NCBI GenBank assembly: GCA_910588885.1
Contig: CAJUSQ010000022.1
Location: 1-24,831, forward strand
Direction of reading: 5' to 3'
Length of the DNA stretch: 24,831 bases
Source: an uncultured Lachnospiraceae bacterium
Lineage (GTDB): Bacteria > Bacillota > Clostridia > Lachnospirales > Lachnospiraceae
The translations under genes were made by a program, and so were the position numbers. This document shows, in pieces, positions 20,619-24,831 of the stretch; position 1 is the first letter of the stretch, and each line of letters starts with the position of its first letter. The notes under the pieces were generated by a model. That model did not search any database. It had not been told where the DNA came from and saw only the letters and a list, made by a program, of their open reading frames with translations.

Positions 20619-20646
20619 ATTTTACCCTCTTTTTGAAATATTTCAA
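20619..20646 (-). promoter_or_regulatory. pta promoter with palindrome over the -35 box
   Basis: On the minus strand, -35 TTGAAA (20646-20641), 16-nt spacer, -10 TAAAAT (20624-20619). A perfect 14-bp palindrome, TTGAAATATTTCAA (20633-20646), includes the -35 box and could be an operator. The leader is about 45 nt long. Confidence 0.65.
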
Positions 20647-20794
20647 CCAAATTTTAACAGAAAAGATTGATATTTTTTTAACAGAATAAACAGTATCAAA
20701 GAAAGAAAACAGCTGCTGCCGCCGTCAATTTTGATCCCCTGTCCCATCCGTTACGCCTCCGCTGAATGCTTCCGCTCTCCAAAACCTGATGTCA

Positions 20795-21448
20795 TCAATG
20801 CTTATACTCCCGGTTTAGTTCATCCTCTGCCGCCCGGTCCTCATCGCTCATATATTTCCGGAATATTTTTTCCATCGTAATATTCTGCATCCAGGTAAAT
20901 ACGGCAGGCATAAAAAACAGCGCAATCGGCATAATATACAGAATCAATCCCGTCACAGCCATATAAACCACCATCAGCAGCGTCTTCGGAAGATTTAAGA
21001 CTGCAATATAGGCCGCATTTTTCAATATTGCCTTCGTATTGTTTTCAAAACGGGCCATATAGGGAAAAATATAGGAACACCAAACCGTCAGCAGAAACAG
21101 CAGTACCCGGAAAAACATATGGGCCTTCCCAAAGGGATTTCCGGCTTCTTCCATGATCTGCAAAATCCGCACATCCCCATACAGGATCAGGCCCGCCGCC
21201 AAAACCGCCAGCCAGATACAGGTGCTTTGCTTAAAATTCATCTTAAACCCGTGCCAGTACTCGCTCCCCACATAGCCCCTGTCGTTCCGTATGGTTTTCT
21301 GTACCGTATAATACATCGCCGTCATGGCCGCCCCAATTGTAAAAACCGGAATGCAGCTTATGACAAACAGAAAACTTAAATATACCAGGTCTACCAGCTT
21401 CGAAACTGCCCGAAAGAAGCCGTTGTCCATATTAAAGATACGATTCAT
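20795..21448 (-). CDS. YesL-like DUF624 membrane protein
   Basis: 217 residues with about five hydrophobic segments: LVYLSFLFVISCIPVFTIGA near 22-41; WLAVLAAGLILYG near 80; FFRVLLFLLTVWCSYIFPYM near 112-131; then two more around TLLMVVYMAVTGLILYIMPI. DUF624 proteins (YesL of B. subtilis) are integral membrane proteins that often neighbour carbohydrate transport genes, but no activity is established. The family features NMDNGFFRAVSKLVDLVYLS and IGAAMTAMYYTVQKTIRNDRGYV are visible. The C-terminus is charged and presumably cytoplasmic. AAGGAGAAGG precedes the ATG. It lies between rpmF and pta, with a strong hairpin just upstream, so it may be less expressed than rpmF. Its link to acetate metabolism or ribosomal protein synthesis is unclear. 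Confidence 0.85.
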   Translation of the reverse strand: MNRIFNMDNGFFRAVSKLVDLVYLSFLFVISCIPVFTIGAAMTAMYYTVQKTIRNDRGYVGSEYWHGFKMNFKQSTCIWLAVLAAGLILYGDVRILQIMEEAGNPFGKAHMFFRVLLFLLTVWCSYIFPYMARFENNTKAILKNAAYIAVLNLPKTLLMVVYMAVTGLILYIMPIALFFMPAVFTWMQNITMEKIFRKYMSDEDRAAEDELNREYKH

Positions 21449-21477
21449 GATCCTTCTCCTTTTACAGTATATTTACG

Positions 21478-21512
21478 CAAGGGGAGTATCACATACTGTG
21501 ATACTCCCCTTG
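21478..21512. terminator. Strong hairpin after rpmF, without a clear T-run
   Basis: A perfect 15-bp stem, CAAGGGGAGTATCAC (21478-21492) with GTGATACTCCCCTTG (21498-21512), and a 5-nt loop. On the minus strand it is followed by CGTAAATATA, not a run of T. It may end or stabilise the rpmF transcript (3' end or processing signal) rather than act as a textbook intrinsic terminator. Confidence 0.55.
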
Positions 21513-21528
21513 TGTCTCACTTCACGGA

Positions 21529-21708
21529 TTAATCCTGAGCAATAATTTCTTTTTTGTTATAAGAGCCGCATGCCTTGCACACTCTGTGGGGCATCATCAA
21601 CTCTCCGCACTTGCTGCACTTTACCAAGTTCGGAGCAGTCATTTTCCAGTTTGCTCTTCTTCTATCTCTTCTTCCTTTGGAAGATTTATTCTTGGGACAA
21701 ATAGACAT
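21529..21708 (-). CDS. rpmF: 50S ribosomal protein L32
   Basis: 59 residues, the normal L32 length. It begins MSICPKNKSSKGRRDRRRAN and has the zinc ribbon CSKCGELMMPHRVCKACG with four cysteines (residues 31, 34, 44, 47), the zinc-dependent C+ form. It ends SYNKKEIIAQD. The gene starts 2 nt after the yceD stop and takes its AAGGAGG site from the last codons of yceD, so the two are tightly coupled, as in most bacteria. In many Clostridia rpmF leads on to plsX; here yesL, pta and a nuclease-family gene intervene. Strong expression is expected from the consensus promoter ahead of yceD. Confidence 0.97.
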   Translation of the reverse strand: MSICPKNKSSKGRRDRRRANWKMTAPNLVKCSKCGELMMPHRVCKACGSYNKKEIIAQD

Positions 21709-21710
21709 GG

Positions 21711-22238
21711 TTACACCTCCTTAAACTGGTTGAATATATCCTGGATCGCTGCCATCCTTGGATCCGGCTCCCTCTTCTGGCATTGACAGTCCGCCAGATT
21801 CAGATTACATCCGCATTGCTTGCAAATGCCCCTGCAATCCTCCCTGCACAAAACCTTTGCCGGCCAGTCCACCAATAACTCGCCAAAGATCAGGCTGTCC
21901 GCATCCAGACTTGTTCCTGTCATGTAGCTTGCGTCTTCCAGCTCTCCCGTATCCTTTGCCAAAAATTTCACAAGGTCTATTTCCTTGGAAACCGCAATCG
22001 GAAACACCGTCGGTACCTGGGTCAGGCAGCGGTCACATGGAATCCCAACCGTAACCTCCGTATTCCCGGTAATCTTCAGCTGCTTATTCCCGACATTGGC
22101 AATGGACAGCAAAAACGGAGCCTTTTTCAAGACCGGAAACTCTCCCACTCCAGCATCAAAAGAGGTAAAATCTATTTCTACTTCCCGGGACATCTCCTTA
22201 TTCTCATTGGAAAATATCTCTGATACGTCTACTTTCAT
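21711..22238 (-). CDS. yceD: DUF177 / YceD family protein, 23S rRNA accumulation-type
   Basis: 175 residues. YceD/DUF177 proteins are encoded directly before rpmF in nearly all bacteria; YceD (Rrna accumulation protein) is linked to 23S rRNA levels, with unknown mechanism. Recognisable elements are the CDRC pair in GIPCDRCLTQV, the DADSLIFGELLVDW segment, and the C-terminal cysteine cluster REDCRGICKQCGCNLN followed by CQC, which looks like a metal site. The ATG has AGGAG six bases upstream. A consensus promoter lies directly ahead of it. Length and motifs fit the clostridial form. Confidence 0.93.
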   Translation of the reverse strand: MKVDVSEIFSNENKEMSREVEIDFTSFDAGVGEFPVLKKAPFLLSIANVGNKQLKITGNTEVTVGIPCDRCLTQVPTVFPIAVSKEIDLVKFLAKDTGELEDASYMTGTSLDADSLIFGELLVDWPAKVLCREDCRGICKQCGCNLNLADCQCQKREPDPRMAAIQDIFNQFKEV

Positions 22239-22264
22239 GGCAGTCTCCTATCCACACTTGTTCC

Positions 22265-22293
22265 ATTATACCTAGTTGTGCACCTTTTGTCAA
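22265..22293 (-). promoter_or_regulatory. Consensus promoter of yceD-rpmF
   Basis: On the minus strand, -35 TTGACA (22293-22288), 17-nt spacer, -10 TATAAT (22270-22265). It matches the sigma-A consensus at all twelve positions with optimal spacing. The start site would be near 22258, only about 20 nt before yceD. Confidence 0.9.
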
Positions 22294-22330
22294 TTCATTT
22301 TACAGAATATTTTTCCTGCAGACCGTAAGC

Positions 22331-22358
22331 CGTTACTGATCACACCCATGGTGCTCAC
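22331..22358. repeat. Dispersed repeat (copy 3), just downstream of ackA
   Basis: CGTTACTGATCACACCCA followed by GGTGCTCAC, two mismatches from the copy at 19232. It lies within 45 nt of the ackA stop and upstream of the yceD promoter. CACC/GGTG can form a small stem. Confidence 0.7.
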
Positions 22359-22375
22359 AGTGCAGGGCCAGGGCT

Positions 22376-23569
22376 TTACCGTACCAAAGCAACCGTTTCC
22401 CTGGCAATGGCCAGTTCCTCGTTGGTGGGCAGGCAGTAAACCTTTACCTTGGAAGAAGCAGTGGAGATCAGCTGTTCCTTACCTCTGACTTTATTGGCCG
22501 CATCATCAATTTCCACACCTAAGAAGCCCAGATATTCACAGATGGCTTTCCGGTTATCCGGATCATTCTCTCCTACGCCTGCGGTAAAGCAAATTACGTC
22601 TACGCCGTTCATTGCCGCCGTATAAGCGCCGATATACTTCGCTACCCGGTAGTTGAAGGCATCCATCGCCCTGGGGCCGGCCGGATTATTTTCCTTGCAG
22701 GCTTGCTCCAGATCCCGAAAATCGCTGGAAATGCCGGATACACCGAAAACGCCGGACTTCTTATTCAGGATTTCCATAATCTGATAAATGTCCTTGTCCT
22801 CTTTCTTGGCGATGAACTCCATAGCGCCCGGATCAATATCGCCGGAACGGGTGCCCATCAAAAGTCCCTCTAAGGGTGTCAGACCCATGGAGGTATCTAC
22901 CGATTTCCCGTTCTTCACCGCACATACGGAAGCGCCGTTGCCCAAATGGCATACGATGGTCTTTACTTCTTCATAAGGCTTTCCTTCCAGTTCCGCGGCC
23001 CGTTTGCTCACATAGCTGTGAGAAGTTCCGTGGAAGCCGTATCTTCTCACCTTGTATTTTTCATAATATTCATAGGGAAGCCCGTACAAATATGCTTTCT
23101 CCGGCATAGTCTGATGGAACGCGGTATCGAACACACCGACCATCGGTACGTTGGGCATCAGCTCCTGGCAGGCCCGTACGCCGATTAAGTTAGCCGGGTT
23201 ATGGAGGGGCGCCAAATCATTGCAGCTCTCCACGGCCGCAAGGACTTCGTCATTGATCACGGTAGAACATGCAAATTTCTCCCCGCCATGAACCAGCCTG
23301 TGGCCAACGGCGCCGATCTCGTCCAGTTTCTGAATTACACCTGTCTTCTCATTTATCAGGGCATCCAAAACCATCTGGATCGCCTGGGTATGAGTGGGCA
23401 TATCCGCCTTTGTAATTTCCTTCTCTCCGCCTGCAGGCTGGTATACCAGCTGGCTTCCTTCAATTCCGATTCTTTCACAGAGCCCCTTTGCCAAAACATC
23501 TTCCGATTCCGAATTGATTAACTGGAATTTCAACGAAGAGCTTCCGCAGTTGATTACTAATACATTCAT
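22376..23569 (-). CDS. ackA: Acetate kinase
   Basis: 397 residues, standard length. It transfers phosphate from acetyl phosphate to ADP, giving acetate and ATP (reversible). Motifs: MNVLVINCGSSSLKFQL at the start (Asn7); GHRLVHGGEKF; VFDTAFHQTMPEKAYLYGLP; the GFHGTSHSYVS loop with the active-site histidine; CHLGNGASVCAVKNGKSVDT; GLTPLEGLLMGTRSGDIDPG; and CFTAGVGENDPDNRK. The gene is intact. It is divergent from tmcAL and has its own promoter at 23739-23767. pta is not adjacent but lies three genes downstream. A 45-codon open frame precedes it and overlaps its start by ATGA. AAGGAAAAGGAAA supplies the ribosome binding site. Confidence 0.98.
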   Translation of the reverse strand: MNVLVINCGSSSLKFQLINSESEDVLAKGLCERIGIEGSQLVYQPAGGEKEITKADMPTHTQAIQMVLDALINEKTGVIQKLDEIGAVGHRLVHGGEKFACSTVINDEVLAAVESCNDLAPLHNPANLIGVRACQELMPNVPMVGVFDTAFHQTMPEKAYLYGLPYEYYEKYKVRRYGFHGTSHSYVSKRAAELEGKPYEEVKTIVCHLGNGASVCAVKNGKSVDTSMGLTPLEGLLMGTRSGDIDPGAMEFIAKKEDKDIYQIMEILNKKSGVFGVSGISSDFRDLEQACKENNPAGPRAMDAFNYRVAKYIGAYTAAMNGVDVICFTAGVGENDPDNRKAICEYLGFLGVEIDDAANKVRGKEQLISTASSKVKVYCLPTNEELAIARETVALVR

Positions 23570-23703
23570 TTTCCTTTTCCTTCTTTCTTTGTATTCTTGT
23601 ACCCCTTCTGGTACTGCGTCTTATACTCCTTAAGCGCACCGGTTCCTCCGCCGACAGAGCCATAAGCTTTCAGGCAGCCGCAGAATCCCGGAACGCCCAA
23701 CAC
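23566..23703 (-). CDS. Possible 45-residue open frame in the ackA leader, ATGA-coupled to ackA
   Basis: A stop-free minus-strand frame runs from just after the -10 box to a TGA overlapping the ackA start (ATGA). No ATG is available; GTG 23703-23701 or TTG 23700-23698 could initiate, with AAAGGCG about 9-11 bases upstream. The product would begin with a Gly/Cys-rich part (GVPGFCGCLKAYGSVGGGTG) and end in a lysine/tyrosine-rich tail (KEYKTQYQKGYKNTKKEGK). I do not recognise it. The Lys-rich end coincides with the purine-rich ackA ribosome binding region, so the frame may be accidental. Frame and overlap are read directly; coding status is uncertain. Confidence 0.3.
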   Translation of the reverse strand: MLGVPGFCGCLKAYGSVGGGTGALKEYKTQYQKGYKNTKKEGKGK

Positions 23704-23738
23704 ACAAGCAAACGCCTTTGCATGTGCCGTATGACTTT

Positions 23739-23767
23739 ATTATAAACGAATCCGGCATACGAAACAA
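23739..23767 (-). promoter_or_regulatory. ackA promoter
   Basis: On the minus strand, -35 TTGTTT (23767-23762), 17-nt spacer, -10 TATAAT (23744-23739). CGTATG occurs in the spacer and, inverted, just after the -10 box, a possible weak operator. The leader to ackA is about 165 nt. Confidence 0.65.
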
Positions 23768-23833
23768 GGGGTTCCGGTGTTTTCTTTCCAAATCTTGCAT
23801 TTTCAAAAAGCAGATGATTTTCTGTCGGAGCCC

Positions 23834-23863
23834 TTGCGTTTTAAAGACCTTATCCCTTATAAT
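23834..23863 (+). promoter_or_regulatory. tmcAL promoter
   Basis: -35 TTGCGT (23834-23839), 18-nt spacer, -10 TATAAT (23858-23863), about 35 nt before the TTG start of the plus-strand gene. Confidence 0.6.
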
Positions 23864-23902
23864 AATTTTATCATTTTTCTGACATAAAAAGGAGTTAAAG
23901 CT

Positions 23903-24831
23903 TTGAAAGTAACCGGAATTATCGCAGAATACAACCCGTTTCACAAGGGCCACCAATATCAAATCCAATTCCTGAAAAGCACCTGCCAGCCCGACTATGT
24001 GGTGATTGCCATGGGGGGGAATTTCCTTCAACGGGGCGCCCCGGCTCTCACGGACAAATACCTCCGCGCAGAAATGGCCCTGGCCCAGGGTGCGGATCTG
24101 GTGCTGGAGCTTCCGGTCCGTTTTGCCACTGCCAGCGCAGAAGGCTTTGCCCGGGGAGGCATCCGGCTTTTTACCGCTGCCGGACTGGTGAATTCCGTCT
24201 GTTTCGGTACGGAAAGCCCGGATTTTTCCAGGCTCCAGGCACTTTCCCGGATTTTGGACGAAGAACCGGGCTGGTATCGGAATGCCCTTTCTTCCTATTT
24301 AAAGGAGGGCTTTTCCTTTCCGGCCGCCCGGGCCATGGCTCTTCCTGAATATCAGGATTTGCTTCAAACTCCCAACAACATCCTGGCCCTTGAATATCTG
24401 AAGGCCATCCGCCGGTACAATGCCGGTCTTCTGCCCCTGCCCGTCCTTCGGGCCGGAAACGGCTATCACGATGCCTCCCTTTCCGGCCCCCATGCATCGG
24501 CCAGCGCCATCCGGGAACGACTGCGCGAAGACAGGGAACATACGTTCTTCTCTAATCCTTCCGCCCTTTCTGCTGCCAAGCCCTTCGCCGATTCCTGTTC
24601 TCCTGCCTTCCCTCCGGAACTGGCGGACGCCCTGCCCCGGGAAACCTTCCGTCTGTTGGAAGCTTATTACGCAAAACTTCCTTTTTTGTGGGAGGAAGAT
24701 TTTTCCCTGCTGCTCCACCAGCGGCTTCTGCAATCTACCAGGGAAAGCCTGCTGCAGCACAGGGACATGAGCGAAGCCCTGGCCAACCGCATCCTGGCAA
24801 AGCGGAAGGAATTCCTGTCATGGCCCAGCTT
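23903..24831 (+). CDS. tmcAL: tRNA(Met) cytidine acetate ligase TmcAL, N-terminal part (cut by window edge)
   Basis: 309 codons are visible; the 3' end lies outside. The start is TTG (23903) with AAGGAG eight bases upstream; translation then begins KVTGIIAEYNPFHKGHQYQI, the exact place the family starts. TmcAL makes N4-acetylcytidine at the wobble C34 of elongator tRNA(Met), using ATP and free acetate. The nucleotidyltransferase motif is NPFHKGH; others are AMGGNFLQRGAPALTDKYLR, GADLVLELPVRFATASAEGF, CFGTES, PNNILALEYLKA and SASAIRERL. In the common form of the family the GNFxQRG loop is preceded by MSG; here it is MGG. It is divergent from ackA, and the proximity of an acetate-using enzyme to acetate-producing genes is suggestive. 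Older annotations call it a nucleotidyltransferase (DUF795). Confidence 0.93.
   Translation, partial: MKVTGIIAEYNPFHKGHQYQIQFLKSTCQPDYVVIAMGGNFLQRGAPALTDKYLRAEMALAQGADLVLELPVRFATASAEGFARGGIRLFTAAGLVNSVCFGTESPDFSRLQALSRILDEEPGWYRNALSSYLKEGFSFPAARAMALPEYQDLLQTPNNILALEYLKAIRRYNAGLLPLPVLRAGNGYHDASLSGPHASASAIRERLREDREHTFFSNPSALSAAKPFADSCSPAFPPELADALPRETFRLLEAYYAKLPFLWEEDFSLLLHQRLLQSTRESLLQHRDMSEALANRILAKRKEFLSWPS

Noticed and set aside
23630..24031. 133-codon minus-strand frame across the ackA-tmcAL gap
   Set aside because: It runs antisense through the tmcAL start and across both promoters; no ribosome binding site or motif.

Overview
The window is a slice of a low-to-mid GC Clostridia chromosome, most likely a Lachnospiraceae-type Firmicute. 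This is inferred from gene order, strong AGGAGG-type ribosome binding sites, sigma-A-type promoters and the protein families; no 16S gene is present to confirm it. It is almost entirely core housekeeping sequence, and nearly every gene is on the minus strand. I found no defence island, prophage, CRISPR array, tRNA or rRNA.

Region 1 (1-8.9 kb, minus strand) is the classical translation/transcription-factor operon, in the order rimP, nusA, ylxR, ylxQ, infB, rbfA, nrnA, truB, ribF. It is driven by an extended -10 promoter at 8838-8866 with a structured leader of about 150 nt. Genes are tightly packed, with 4-8 nt overlaps at nusA/ylxR and ylxR/ylxQ. NusA, IF2 and RbfA each carry a low-complexity, repeat-built extension.

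Region 2 (8.9-10.0 kb) holds a divergent LysR-type regulator with a palindromic site over its own promoter. It is separated from the next operon by a strong bidirectional terminator.

Region 3 (10.0-18.0 kb, minus) is plsX, acpP, rnc, smc, ftsY, ilvA: phospholipid/fatty-acid entry, RNase III, chromosome condensation, the SRP receptor, and a threonine ammonia-lyase appended at the end. There is a terminator-like hairpin between acpP and rnc, and a tiny open frame coupled to both neighbours between smc and ftsY.

Region 4 (18.0-23.8 kb, minus) runs ackA, yceD, rpmF, yesL-like (DUF624), pta, then a PD-(D/E)XK 'Rpn-like' nuclease-family gene. ackA and pta make acetate and ATP from acetyl-CoA but are separated here by three genes, and each has its own promoter. 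The yceD-rpmF pair has a perfect consensus promoter (TTGACA-17-TATAAT).

Region 5 (23.8 kb to end, plus) is the start of tmcAL, a tRNA(Met) cytidine acetate ligase that uses acetate and sits divergent to ackA.

The more unusual observations are: a three-copy dispersed repeat family (core GTTACYGWTCACWCCC); tandem duplications at the 3' ends of truB and smc; repeat-expanded tails in several genes; two unannotated small frames coupled to ftsY and ackA by ATGA overlaps; and the structured rimP leader. None of these proves a new system.
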